From Rhexocercosporidium sp. MPI-PUGE-AT-0058 (lineage: Eukaryota; Ascomycota; Leotiomycetes; Helotiales), in the NCBI GenBank assembly GCA_020746875.1, contig JAGTJL010000020.1:1240001-1304000 (forward strand): a stretch of DNA of 64,000 nucleotides. Direction: 5' to 3'. Positions 1 to 10,823 of the stretch are shown piece by piece. Within the stretch, counting starts at the first letter, position 1. Every line of letters begins with the position of its first letter. The position numbers and the translations under genes are program-made. The notes under the pieces are model-generated. The model ran no database searches and was not told the DNA's origin. It worked only from the letters and a program-made list of their open reading frames with translations.

Positions 1-1664
1 AACTTCGACCGTTCTCTCAGCTTGTGTCCGTACTTGAACATGACGAACGGGATAAACGTCAACATTGTTCCAGCAAGCGCAAGAATAAGGCCAGCATACT
101 GACTTCCCACCTTATGGAAGAACTGGCTCGCGAACAATGGTGCGACTGCTCCGAGGGTATTTCTCATTAATCCTTGCCCCGCAATGGCAGACGAGGAATT
201 CTCGCCGTAGCAGTCGGATGTGAAACTGTACGTCGACTCGAAGATGAAGAAGATTCCCATTGAAATTGGAGCAAGAGCAATGGTTGGAGCAACCCATGGG
301 AGAAAGCCATATTGCGTGAAGCTGTAGATGAAAAGTCCAACCGGCAAGAATCCAGCACCGAACATTGCGCCGTAAAGTCTGGACTCAGGGAGGATCTTAC
401 GATCGCGAGACTTGAGAATGGCTTTGTATTTCCGGATTTGGAAGAAGTTGAGTGCAAAACCGATAGTGACGCCAATGCAGAGCGAGATGTATGGCAGACC
501 GGCAACTCCTTCAGACCACCCGCGCTTCTCTTGGAAAGTGATCGGGATGACGGAGAGGAAAAGGAAGGTCACGAACCAGGCGAATGCAATCCATAGACCG
601 AAGGCGAAGACGACGGGTTCGGTGGCAAGCATATGGACTGCCTTGACGGAGGAGTTATGAAGCATCTCTTTGATGTTCTTGGCTTCGAGGTCCATCTTAG
701 CTCTGTATCGTTCGTCTCCTGTGACTGCTCGGAGAGCCTTGGCTCGTTTGTGAAGGGTCACTCCACCACGTGTTTCCCGAAGAGAGACAAGTATGATGAT
801 GAGCAATGGTATGTTTGCGAGTCCTTGGATACCTTCGATCCACCTCCATCCCATAGTCTCATTGATGAAGCCAGCATAGATCGGCGCTCCAACAGTTCCT
901 AGAATCGCCACGTACGAGAAACACGCCATTGGAGTAGCTCTTTCGTCAGGTCGATAGATATCGCTAAACGTCCCTCCAACGAGAATCGTACCTACACATC
1001 CGAAGAGACCGGAAAGTGTTCGCATGACTAGGATTGTAGCAATGTTCTTTCCTAATGCCAAGCCGATAAAGCAGACAACGAAAAGAGCATACGCTCCGAC
1101 ATAAACCACCCTTCGACCAACGAGCTCGCAGAATGGTGCCAAGAAGAGAGGTGCAAGCGCACATGCAATATTGAAACAGAAGAGTCCCAACTGTCCTAGT
1201 TCTGTAGATACACCGAGATCTTCGACCATAGAGTTGATTCCGCTGCTGTATGCTGTTGTTGCGAGACCGATAAACAATGTCATGAGACAGAGAAGGAGAG
1301 TGATCCAAGCTTTTCTTCCATTGCTCCAATTGAACGGATCCTGCCTGTCGTCTTCGGCAAACTTCAAAACGATGTATTCCTGGTCGTCATTCAGGACCAT
1401 TTCCGTTAATGTAAGAGGCATATCGATGTTCACTTCCGTCAAAGGTCCATCTTCTGAGCCTGTCGACTCATTTTCTCGTAAGACGTTCAAAAACGACACT
1501 CCCACTACTCGGCCCTTTTTGTTGTTTTTGATCGTATTTTCTTCCTGTTTCGTGTCTGGAAGGAGATCTGCGGTTGATGAATTCTTGGTGGAAGTTGGAT
1601 TAGAGCTATCTCCCCCCTTCGCTACTCCAGGGATCATAGGTGCATCTTGATGTATTTCTGCCAT
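1..1664 (-). CDS. MFS multidrug transporter, DHA1 type (3' end outside window)
   Basis: One uninterrupted frame runs from an ATG at 1664 to the window edge (about 554 codons seen), with no intron. The first ~110 residues are hydrophilic and acidic, as usual for fungal DHA1 transporters. The family signature DPFNWS follows at residues 109-114, just before the first membrane helix. The loop between helices 2 and 3 carries a motif-A relative, CELVGRR, at 179-185. A long central cytosolic loop is followed by at least four more hydrophobic segments. The family exports drugs, polyamines or small metabolites by proton antiport, probably at the plasma membrane; the substrate cannot be read from sequence. 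The C-terminal helices lie beyond base 1. Family assignment is solid; the role is inference. Confidence 0.9.
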   Translation of the reverse strand, partial: MAEIHQDAPMIPGVAKGGDSSNPTSTKNSSTADLLPDTKQEENTIKNNKKGRVVGVSFLNVLRENESTGSEDGPLTEVNIDMPLTLTEMVLNDDQEYIVLKFAEDDRQDPFNWSNGRKAWITLLLCLMTLFIGLATTAYSSGINSMVEDLGVSTELGQLGLFCFNIACALAPLFLAPFCELVGRRVVYVGAYALFVVCFIGLALGKNIATILVMRTLSGLFGCVGTILVGGTFSDIYRPDERATPMACFSYVAILGTVGAPIYAGFINETMGWRWIEGIQGLANIPLLIIILVSLRETRGGVTLHKRAKALRAVTGDERYRAKMDLEAKNIKEMLHNSSVKAVHMLATEPVVFAFGLWIAFAWFVTFLFLSVIPITFQEKRGWSEGVAGLPYISLCIGVTIGFALNFFQIRKYKAILKSRDRKILPESRLYGAMFGAGFLPVGLFIYSFTQYGFLPWVAPTIALAPISMGIFFIFESTYSFTSDCYGENSSSAIAGQGLMRNTLGAVAPLFASQFFHKVGSQYAGLILALAGTMLTFIPFVMFKYGHKLRERSK

Positions 1665-2467
1665 GGTGTCGGATTGTGAAGATTCAAAAAGTCCAAAATT
1701 CTTTTTCGGAGAAGAACACTGGAACGAAGGATCGAGGTGCTAAGGTATGGGAATTGGAGGGAGGCTCAGCAATCTCTGGAGCTTCAACATCATGGCTTGA
1801 TGCCGAGTGTTCCTACCTCTGTCCATCGTCATAACACAGGGGCACCGAAATAGGACCGTGGCTGACATGAAAGGATTCTCGGTCAAATTCGATTCATCGT
1901 TGCAGGAGAAAACCCATATTTCTCAATGGCACTTGAGGTTAATGACCCGTTTTTGCTGCTGGTGCGGATAATACTGCCGAGCAAGCCCCTGACTAGATAG
2001 CCGAGCCGAAAGTGCCCAGTGGCGATATCACATGATCACTATTCCAGGTAGTGCTACAGCAGTCTAGAACATTTATAGACCTACCACTTGATGGATCAAA
2101 CCTAAGACGTCCTTCCATGTACTCGTCGAAGACGTGGGAGAACACAGAATTCCTCAAGTGGCATCATACATATTGCTTATGAAATAAACATCACGAGAGG
2201 TTTCGAGCCTCATCTAGGTCCGAAGGCCACTAATGCAAAGCTACGTAGCAGGCCCGGTTTTTAAACTCCACTACTCCCACCGCCAAGTGGAATCCTCAAC
2301 TCGACAACGAAATCGAGAATTTGTTATGAGTATGGTAAATCCTTATTACCATTCAATGCTTCTTCTCGAATCAAGTACACCCCCTCCCCATTGAATGTCC
2401 CACGTCCACAGGGAAACCATATCCATGGTTCAAAAGCACCATTCCCAAATACCGATATTCACCCAGC
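1665..2467. other. intergenic, promoter side of the MFS gene
   Basis: About 0.8 kb upstream of the MFS start codon and downstream of the next minus-strand gene. Short ORFs occur on both strands but none has splice partners or a recognisable domain. I see no gene here. Confidence 0.5.
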
Positions 2468-3099
2468 TCAAAGTACCAAATTGGTGACTTTGGCTTTCGC
2501 CTTCTTCATCCATCCACCTGTCATGCCCCTCTCCTCCAGAATTCCATTCACCGCAAACAGGAATGGTACCTCGTACTCCTCGATGGTGAATCCAGGATTC
2601 AGAAGTCTCTCATCCACCGGGAAGTTGAGGACAAAGACCTGTCCGGCCGAGATCTCCTCCTTGGCAACGATCCACTCAATCACGATGGTATGACCATCGA
2701 AAGTGACTTCGTGAACGAAGGCGGGAGCGATCTCTGGCTTAGTCTTGCGAGCAGAGATGGGACCGACGTCGCCATCAATTGGCTCCGGCACGAGAGGTTG
2801 GTGGGTCGAGAACATCTGGCCCTGAACCAGCTGGTAAGATGGTTAGCAATGTGTACAAGATGTCACATGATATCACTTACAATCTTGATCAGATCGAAGA
2901 TCTTTCTCTCCGCTTGACAAACCACCAGGACTCTGTATCGGGGGAGGAGGGAGGGGTGGTTGACTCCATCGAGCCAGGCCAAGACGGGTTTGTTGTTAGG
3001 GCTCCATTTTCGTGGTACGGCTTTCGCCAGCTTTTGAAGCATCCTTGGTGCGAGCTTGATACCTGGCGAGACGTTTGGTGAGATATCGTTGGTCGACAT
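2468..3099 (-). CDS. hypothetical protein, two exons, 193 aa
   Basis: Exon 1 is 3099-2881 and exon 2 is 2830-2468. The 50-bp intron starts GTAAGT, has a TGCTAAC branch point and ends CCAG; splicing is in phase 0. The product is 193 residues with no signal peptide or membrane helix. Exon 1 holds a hydrophobic strand around RYRVLVVCQAERK; exon 2 alternates strands and loops and ends in a lysine-rich tail. I do not recognise a family. The frame is open for a few codons upstream of the chosen ATG, so an earlier start is possible, but this is the first ATG that gives a compact protein. The clean phase-matched intron argues that the gene is real. Confidence 0.6.
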
Positions 3100-3763
3100 C
3101 TTGAATTTTGCTCGATCTAGACAAAGAGCGATTTGCTGCTGTTCGATTTTTTCCACTCGAATGGAAAACACCTTGGTTGACTTCGCTTATCCGGGCCATT
3201 GTCAACAAACTCGAATTCAGGTTCAAAAAGACTTGCTGTGTCTTTATCAGGCACAAATTGACGATGAGGGCTCAGAGATCTACACCTTTTAGTTCTATTG
3301 AGCATTTTGAGTAGCTAAATGAGATATTAAGAACCCAGGCAGAGAATGGCCATCGACTACTGCAAACAAAGATGTAACTTACATTTGAGGCTACATGTTA
3401 GCTTGGAAGGAAGGAGATGCGACAGCAGGTGGAATACTCTCAAGTAGGCTTTAAGCACTCAATCGTTCTTGACCGTTACAGCTAGTCGGTAGAAGTGAGA
3501 CTCGGGAGATTTGCAAAATACTTCATAGCGTGCAGATTTCTTCATAATTGAATTAAAATTCCGACTTGGGAGATGTTTCTCCGACTCTATATATAACTAC
3601 TTCCAACCCAAACCTGGATGTATATTCTGAACAATAGTAATATCATAAGATCATACATAATCGAGCCTCTGGCAAGAACAGCTTTGTTTTCCTTTAAAAC
3701 ATTGCACCTCTTTCATGTCCACTCGTGACTCGGAAGTCCCAAATCGCCCTCTCACTTTATCTT
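3100..3763. other. intergenic between hypothetical gene and F-box gene
   Basis: Upstream flank of the 193-aa gene and downstream flank of the F-box gene. It holds an AT-rich stretch with a TATATATA run near 3588-3595. No gene seen. Confidence 0.5.
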
Positions 3764-4598
3764 CTACCAAAGGCTTTTATTATCCCTCACTTTCCTCGTA
3801 TCAACGTTAACCGGCTCCAACCTCCTCAAAGAATATCTCTCACTCCCATTCCTCTGCACCGCCTCCCTCTCAGAAGCAAGTCTCGCTTCGAGCCGATTCA
3901 TCGCGCGGTTATTGAACCACCTCTTCCAGATCTTGCGACCAAAAGCTCCTCCTCTCGACGTATGAGTCCAGAAATGGTTTCCGGATTGCCTCTGCTTGGG
4001 CTGTCCATGATAACCTGACCGAGATCAGTAAGTGGCTTCAACAACGTAGCATATCAAAGCCACAAATCGAAAAACTGAGCTCACATCTTCCGTTATGATT
4101 CCTCTTCCTCTTCGTAAACTTCGCACAAGTCCCGCAATAATTCACGTTCTTCGGCATCCAAGACTGCAATCTCCAATGCAGTCTCATCCTTCGAGTGAAA
4201 CACTCGCAATGATGTGACGACCATCTCGTCCTACATTTCTTCTTCATTTCAGGCGTGGGCTTCCCAAGTTGTTTGTTTCGCTCGCATATCGCTTCGTACG
4301 ATAGCTTATGACATTGTTGACGATGTGTCCAGCGACTTGTCCAATCTGGCGAGGTGGTTGGTTTGCCGCAGAAGGTGTCAGTGACGAGGTCGGTCGTCTC
4401 AAGGGAGATTGGTTTTTTGGGTAGAGGTGTGTAATAGAGTGATTTGCTTTGGGTTATTAGTTCTTAATTGCCTGATGGTAAATCATGGTTTTGAAGTTAC
4501 CATGTAAGACGGAGGCAAATCTGATCATTCGGTGGACATGCTTCAACGACCAGACCCTGAACCTCGGCTGGAAAAGATGTGAAGAGATGAAAAGACAT
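3764..4598 (-). CDS. F-box protein, three exons, 236 aa
   Basis: This gene has no long single ORF and was assembled from splice signals: exon 1 4598-4501, intron 4500-4447 (GTAACT...AAAG), exon 2 4446-4085, intron 4084-4015 (GTGAGC, CTTACTGATC branch, ACAG-type end GTCAG), exon 3 4014-3764. Phases 2 and 1 match and the joined frame ends at TAG. The N terminus is an F-box: FPAEVQGLVVEACPPNDQ, then CLRLTC followed by KSLYYTP, the usual LPxE...L...R.VCK layout. The middle has a Cys-rich patch (HHCECF and NYCGTCAKF) that could bind zinc; the C terminus is Arg-rich. By family, it would recruit a substrate to an SCF ubiquitin ligase through Skp1. The substrate is unknown. Confidence 0.62.
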
Positions 4599-5776
4599 GA
4601 TTGGGGACCGTGTAACTTTCAATTGATTGATCTGATTAGGTGCAAAACGTTGGAAGTGTTCTTGAAGATGTTCTAACGAAGATGTTTATTCTCAGGCATG
4701 ATTTCTAACTCAACTTTGGGAGACGTGATGACTGTTTATATGCGTTTCGCTTGCACAAATTGGTAGACGCGCCATCTCAAAATAGAAACAGTCCAACGCG
4801 CATCAGACACGGAATCACGAGGTGTTGTCAGGCAACAGAAGCGATTCTTACCAGAAATAGTGGGCTTTTAGGCACGAGTTGGTCATGTGCCGGGTTGCTC
4901 CAGGCAGCCACGCTAAGCCACTTGGCGGCGCGCAGGGGGGAAACCGCCACCGTCGCTTAGCATTTTGGTGCAGACAACAATAAATAAAACCAGCTACTTT
5001 CCACATCTCCTTCCAATCCACGGCTTTATTTATCAGAATTTTAATTTCAAATTAGGACTGCAATCGTGGGCATGAGGAATTGAAACCAATTTTGTTGATT
5101 TCTGTTGTCTCTTTTTTCCCTCTCTTGTTTTATGATTAGACTGTATTCCCGCATCTCACCATTTGCCATCCTCCAGCTTCATCAACAGACTTTGCTACCG
5201 TTTAAACATACCATGCGCTCTGTATCGAACTCCCGGATCAAGATATGAGCAAGAATAATAGGACGCGTAAGATGACTGTGTTGCTTTTGTCTAAATCCAA
5301 GATCCGGCGTGCATGATTGGATCCTTTGATGTGGTTCCAAAACAAGTCATGAGCCTTCGGAAGAACCCAAAAACGCTCAATTCACCATTGAGCTCGTCTC
5401 CGATGTCGTTCACAATAGGAAAGAATTTCTATTGTCTACTGCAGGTACCGTAAAATCGTTAAAACGAAAGAAAGCTTCCAGTACCAGCATGCATTCTGCA
5501 TCATTTTGCGATATAGAAATGCTTGTCTACAATAATTTCCAAACCGCATTCCCATTTAAAGTTTCTCATTCTCTTCAGACATTGGACTTGGATTTCAATT
5601 TGCCCAATATCTCACCAGCGACACTCCTTTCTCTCCGCAATTAGCACGCGCATCGCAACATCATCGCAACAGCGCATCTTCAATTGCGTCGTCCGCACCT
5701 TCAAGGACCTCGATATCACCAAAAAAAGACCCCTGTGTACAACACTGAACTGCGAAAGCATTCAGACCTTCACCAG
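4599..5776. other. intergenic
   Basis: About 1.2 kb between the divergently transcribed F-box gene and the next plus-strand gene, so it should carry both promoters. It includes a short GC-rich patch near 4920-4955. Small ORFs at 5432-5813 overlap in different frames and have no support. Confidence 0.45.
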
Positions 5777-6769
5777 ATGTCTGACTTTCATCAAGGCCTC
5801 CTCGTGTGCCTGACGCAATCGCCTCCCCAGACTCCATCCAGTTCGGCAACTACCTCCAAGGCTCCTCTCACTCCCTACACCTACAGCACCTCTAACGACA
5901 CCAGTCCCTTTACTTCCTACACCACTCCTACCACGCCTAGTACTCCCATCAAGCCTACCTGTGCGGTCCTGTCAGAGCAGAGCTTCGGAGACTTCGGTAC
6001 ACCAAACCCTACTGGACTCGCAACCCGATCCGAGGCGCACGATGAGATCGTCAGCTCGATCATGGAGCTTCCCCTAGACGAGTGGCTCACCCAAGGTCAG
6101 GCTGCCGTCTATGGGGAGCAATTGTGGGACCAGCAGGGTGCAGAGATCTTGCAAGGAAAGTTCGTCGAGGCCTTCGAAGCTGCGTCCAGAGCTCAATCGA
6201 TGTGTGCCGAGATCCTTCGCGACTGCCCTTCCATAGACTCCAATACCCACGCCTTCCGTATCTTCAAGACATGGACTCTGGCCAAATTGCTCTACGATCA
6301 GGTTTCTCTGCTCTCATACCCTCAAATGAATATGTACTGACTGCCAATGTAGCCAGAGATGGCGACAAGATTGAAGATCGAGGTCTCGAACAAGGGTTTC
6401 AATGCTGGTTACACCAAAGTATGCGAGTGGATTGACATCGTTGCGCAAGATGCAGAGGGCATGTTGGACGATCTCGCAATTCATTGTGATCAGGTCGAGG
6501 AGTACGATTTGGGAGATGGAGTCAATCTGCAGGAGACTTTAGTTGCAATGCAGTATTATTTTGAGAATAATTATGAGGAGCTGTGCTCGATTTATCCGGA
6601 GTATAAGACGGTTCCAGTAGCTTCTGTTGAGGACGAAGGTACTATTTCTGAGAGTGGCAGACCTGTTAGAGTATCGCGTGCCAGAGAACGAATGGGAGTT
6701 GAGCGCTCTTTGGTTGAGGTGGACCTTTCGAAGGGAAAATTGGGGCATGGGGATGTTTATGCTTGGTAG
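5777..6769 (+). CDS. hypothetical protein, two exons, 313 aa
   Basis: Exon 1 ends at 6301, the 51-bp intron (6302-6352) has a TACTGAC branch point and ends GTAG, and exon 2 runs 6353-6769; the junction is phase 0. The frame is open upstream of 5777, but the ATG at 5777 is the first in-frame ATG, so an additional 5' exon cannot be excluded. The first ~80 residues are Ser/Thr/Pro-rich and probably disordered. The rest is an acidic, mostly helical domain containing WDQQGAEILQGKF, AFRIFKTWTLAKLLYDQ and YYFENNYEEL. The C terminus is basic, then acidic. There is no signal peptide or membrane helix. I do not recognise a family; the helical core might be a protein-interaction fold, but that is speculation. 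Confidence 0.6.
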
Positions 6770-7754
6770 AATGGAACATGGCAGACTTGAAATATTTAGT
6801 GTCTGCAACTTTGGGCATGGTGTGGAACAGCAGTAGATAACAGAAATGAAACACTTGAGACTTAAGATGAACGATTGACGCCGAGCTTCTGCACTGGGAA
6901 ATATGATCTACTCTCTTCAGCAACTTCCAATCTCTTCTTTTCCCTGGTCGAGGTGAAATCGTCGCGTGATTCACCACTAGCGCCCAACCCAATATTAACA
7001 CCATCATTTCCAAGCTTTAATGTCCCACCACTAACAACAACCCTAGAATAACGGTCTCGAAACCTTCTTCCTCACATAACGTCATGCCCCTTGGTGTGGA
7101 GAGATCCTCCAGCGGTTACTCTACGTTTGAGCGGTTCGAGCAACACAACTAGTACTATCGAGTGGATCTAATCATGTAAGTCATCACTAGATAGGTTTCG
7201 TACTTACCAGCTCTCACTTGCAGCTCATTAGTTACTATCCAGGTATGCGTCTTCAGTTCAACCATCTTCCGCGAGTTCGACCTCCATCGCGTCGATGCCA
7301 GCAACACCTGTTTTGTCGGCCCCAGCAGAACGAACGCTAGAGAATACCGTGTCACCAAATGCCCCCTTCAGTGATATGGGTCAAATAGGAAGTGCAAGTG
7401 TCAAGCACATTTCGCAGGGGTCGAGGCCGGCCGCGCTAGTGAAGCGAGCCTTGCTAAACAAACATCTTCTCCACATCTCTTGCGCGCTGAACTTCAAGTT
7501 CACGACCACAGACCGCTGATTGGGTACGACAGGATGTCTCTGACCACCAACAGCATCTACCAATTTTGCATATCCTAGAAGTTCTCTCGACGACTCAGTC
7601 AATTTTACAACATGTCTGCTGTCTTTCCAGCTGCGAGGGCTTCTATCTGGCCATCCAGCATTCCGCCGATCCATTCGCTCCTCCCCTAATTACTTTGCAG
7701 AGTGAGTGACCTATGTGTGCGCAATTTGTGTCATGTTAAACTAACGATCGAGTA
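6770..7754. other. intergenic, possible decayed 5' exons of the BTB relic
   Basis: No intact gene. Around 7560-7700 there are short coding-looking stretches next to a GTGAGT donor (7700) and a CTAAC branch (7740), which could be the remains of an upstream exon of the BTB pseudogene. The frames are broken, so I cannot rebuild a model. Confidence 0.35.
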
Positions 7755-8324
7755 GTGAGCTCGGAATCGTAACTGTCATCATTGTCGTTAGGAGGGAGTG
7801 GAATCAGGCTCCAGTTCTTCAAGATCCACAAAAGGCTGCTGTGCAACAAGGCTCAATTCTTTGACAGGATGTTCAACTGTTCTTTCTCGGAGGCCTCAAC
7901 TCAAACAGCTTCTCTCCCAGTCGAGGATTCAGTAGTCTTCAAACTGTTCCTTGGGTGACTGTATCAAGATCGGATCCCAGCTCCACAGGCATGGGGAACA
8001 TGTGGCATGATAGAGGCCGAGCAGCTCGGTAGGCTCTTTGCTATGGCTGAAAAGTACAACATCACTCAGCTAGCAGATACGACGATGGACTTCTTCACAA
8101 GTTTCTTGAAAGAGAAGAAATGACGCCTTAGCGAAGATCCTATGGGTTTGTGCTATAAACTCACGCACCAAAACTCAAGACTCCGACTTTTCGCCTCCCG
8201 GTCTTATGTGTACATCACTCTACACTTTCCTTCCCCTCACAAAGTTGGCACCAACCTGTTGTGGTCAAGCGATAATATGGTGAAAGTTCTCAAGGGAAAT
8301 GACGATCTTCTTGTTGATTTTTAG
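7755..8324 (+). pseudogene. BTB/POZ protein pseudogene with two in-frame TGA stops
   Basis: From about 7795 to 8324 one frame reads as a typical fungal BTB/POZ protein. It has a strand-rich start (GGSGIRLQFFKIHKRLLC), then AQFFDRMFNCSFSEA, VFKLFLG-stop-LYQD, a helix with MAEKYNITQLADTTMDFF, and a tail with LRLFASRSYVYITLHF. The first TGA (7956-7958) falls exactly where the family has Trp in the FxxWLY motif; a second TGA is at 8121-8123. The beginning (SELGIVTVII, 7755) is in another frame, so there is also a frameshift near 7790. BTB domains dimerise and often act as Cul3 adaptors. The tail resembles that of the BTB relic 1.3 kb downstream, so the two are probably tandem duplicates. Confidence 0.65.
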
Positions 8325-8351
8325 GGTATGCTCCGTCTCCAAGCTGGCAAA

Positions 8352-8534
8352 TTACGAATCAATCCTCGCGACGAGCTTCCATGCGATTACCACCAACACG
8401 CCAAGGGTGAGAAGTGCCCATACGATGCTAGTGAGAAGAAGAAATGATGTAGTGGTTGGATTGTTGAATTGATTTGCAGACGTGCAGACGTACTCGATGG
8501 GGTATGGAGCAAATATGGATCTCGTGGTTGGCAT
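8352..8534 (-). CDS. possible small single-pass membrane protein, 60 aa
   Basis: An ATG-to-TAA ORF of 60 codons. The second half is a clear hydrophobic helix (SFLLLTSIVWALLTLGVLVV) followed by a short basic tail, and there is an in-frame stop upstream of the ATG. It lies just downstream of the BTB pseudogene on the opposite strand. There is no homology I recognise and no intron. It could be a real small membrane protein or chance; its length gives little power. Confidence 0.3.
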   Translation of the reverse strand: MPTTRSIFAPYPIEYVCTSANQFNNPTTTSFLLLTSIVWALLTLGVLVVIAWKLVARIDS

Positions 8535-9216
8535 AGATAGCTGGGCGTTTTACACAACAGGATGTGCAGAGGCCCAGAAGATTGTAAGAGGCAAGCATTT
8601 TATGGAGGTCCTTGCTCTAGGAATGTGTATATCCAAATCTCAAGAGAGCCATGAAACATATGCGGAGTTGAACGGTGACGTCTGCCGTTGTCGTCAGCCC
8701 GACCATCTTTCAACATATCCCACATGATTCCTGCAGAAATAGCCCCAGTGAGCCTACAGATTTGCAAAAAATAACAGCCAGGAAATTCGTTTTTGGGCAC
8801 ATTTTTCAGCTTAAAATAAACCGAAGGGTTTGTATTCAGAAGCATAGACTTTTCTGAGAGTCACAAATTATTCTTAGACATTGAGTGATGACGGTAAAAA
8901 ATTCCACTTGAACTGAAAATTTATCCAATCATACATCCAGCACTACGAGTACAATAAGCAGGTATTTCTCAAAAGCCGAGTAGGCACAGAACGGTGATCA
9001 AGATTAACGGAGAAGAAAGCCGAGTTGTATAAAACAACAAACATATGAAAATCTTTTTCTTCCAGCTTTATGATATTCTACAGAACTACCCTTTCGACCC
9101 CAGATCTCCCGAAATCTTCATTGCTCAGTGCCAGAACATCAACCTCCCTTCAACTTCAACTTCGAACGGATTGGGCACTCGCCCGTTAGCATATTGGATA
9201 GCTAGTTGCAGTATCA
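8535..9216. other. intergenic
   Basis: About 0.7 kb between the small membrane ORF and the second BTB relic. AT-rich towards the 3' side. No gene seen. Confidence 0.45.
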
Positions 9217-9800
9217 AAAATGTCAACATCGAAAAAAGCAGAAGCTCAAAGCTTCGCTAAGTAAGTATTTAATCCTCTTTCGTTTTATTTTTCAGACATG
9301 GTAGGTAGACAGGGTCTAACTTTGCAAAGTCAGATAAGGTAACGACGTGGTAACTTTCGACGTCGGTGCTGGCGACTCTAAAAGAACATTCACACACAAT
9401 CTACAAGACATACTCTGCAAGAAAGCTCCTCATTTCGACATAATTAATGTTCAACGGTCCGTTCAAGGAGGGAAGCGCACAAGCAGCGGTACTTGACGAA
9501 GACGATCCTAACGTATTCGAACTATTTATTTCTTGGGTATATCTCAACGAGATCCGGGTGCCACTAGTCGGAGATGGCAAAGTATTCGTCGGTCTGATCG
9601 CTTTCACGGATGAGTACGGACTTCCTGCGCTCGCTAACAAATTCATGGATCCCTTTATCGCATCATTCGTAGAGCGAGGAAATTTGATGAGCATCAATCA
9701 AATGAAAGTAGGAGATCGCATGACCCCCGCCGGTTCGAAGCTACGACTGTCCATCTGCCGAGTATACGTGTACCTCACTTTGCACTATCGAGATGAATAA
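9217..9800 (+). pseudogene. second BTB/POZ relic, frameshifted
   Basis: A short first exon starts with ATG at 9217 and ends at a perfect GTAAGT donor (9259). The next stretch reads DVVTFDVGAGDSKRTFTHN and LCKKAPHFD, then must shift frame by one base near 9440 to continue as MFNGPFKEG, VFELFISWVYLNE and a tail LRLSICRVYVYLTLHY, ending at 9800. This is the BTB/POZ layout (strand, helix, HFDxMFxGxFxE, then FxxWVY). No acceptor near 9330-9350 joins exon 1 to the DVVTF frame without a stop. I therefore call it a pseudogene, though an unrecognised intron could rescue the region around 9440. Confidence 0.55.
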
Positions 9801-9920
9801 GCACCAAATACTTGGCTAGTAGATAAGACGTGCTCGCTTGTAGTGAAAAAAAAAGACCTGTGGCATGAAACTTTCGCTCTCATGCGAGCCCAGTCGGGTA
9901 AAGTGCAGACTCATCCTTGA

Positions 9921-10355
9921 ATGGCACCTTCTCGTGACTATCACTCTGACTCAAAAGTCACCAGCACTGGCAAATCGTCAACGGGTAGAGCGGCATCCAA
10001 GGCTGCCAAAAAGAAACTCGAGGGTTACCTAGAGATGACAGGAGATATCTTGCGATAGTCCGTTTCGCTGAACAAATGGGTGGAAGCTGGACTCTTATCC
10101 AGGCTTCCAGTTCTTCGTTTGCTCATTGCCGAGAAACGGACACATGCCATGAGACTAGTGAGCCAGGGTATCGTTGGATTGAGTCGAATACACACACGTC
10201 TGGCTCTTACTTGTCTCCTGTTGTTTGTGATCTCACCGATTGTTCTGCTTCTCTTCACTGGCTATAACCGGTGCTCTCCGTCGAAGAAAAAAGCGGCCGA
10301 ATTTGACAGCCCTGTGAAATCCGAAGAACCTACAATTTCCTCAACACTTGATTAA
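9921..10355 (+). pseudogene. interrupted 144-codon membrane-protein ORF (single TAG)
   Basis: ATG at 9921 opens a 45-codon reading frame that stops at TAG (10056-10058). The same frame then continues without a break to TAA at 10353. The two halves make one sensible small protein: a Ser/Lys-rich N terminus, an amphipathic middle, a membrane helix (LALTCLLLFVISPIVLLLF) and a short acidic tail. CAG-to-TAG is the simplest explanation. No splice signals remove the stop cleanly. Either half alone would be unremarkable, so this is a moderate-to-low confidence call. Confidence 0.35.
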
Positions 10356-10823
10356 TCAATTAATGCTAGTAAAAAATAATTTTGTAGGTACCTGGGCTAT
10401 TTCAGAACCTATATCTGGAACTTTAATATTGTGGAAATCCGTAACGTCGGGGATCAAAGTGTTATTTGCATTACGATTAATGTTCTCGCTTGTCAAAATA
10501 GGTCAGGTTTTGTTCTGACGAAGCTGGTGTCAACTTTTGTGAAAATTCCATCTTGGTAGTACAAGGAAATTTGATATATGCCACACGCCCAGTTCAAAAT
10601 AATGGTTATGTCGATAGATCTGGACTCCATATATCTGTCAAACACCCAAAATACCCTTCCAGAGCATGCTCGTTTTTAGGTTCTGCGAATCTACTGTTCC
10701 CAAATCTACTGGGCTCACTTAATTGTACACAGGAGAGTGAGCGGATAATACAAACACTACGGGGCTTCAAATCGAAATTTTTGAATATCTTCTATCACAT
10801 ATTAGAATAGATTAACACTCCCT
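10356..10823. other. intergenic
   Basis: AT-rich spacer, downstream of both flanking genes (convergent). No gene seen. Confidence 0.5.
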
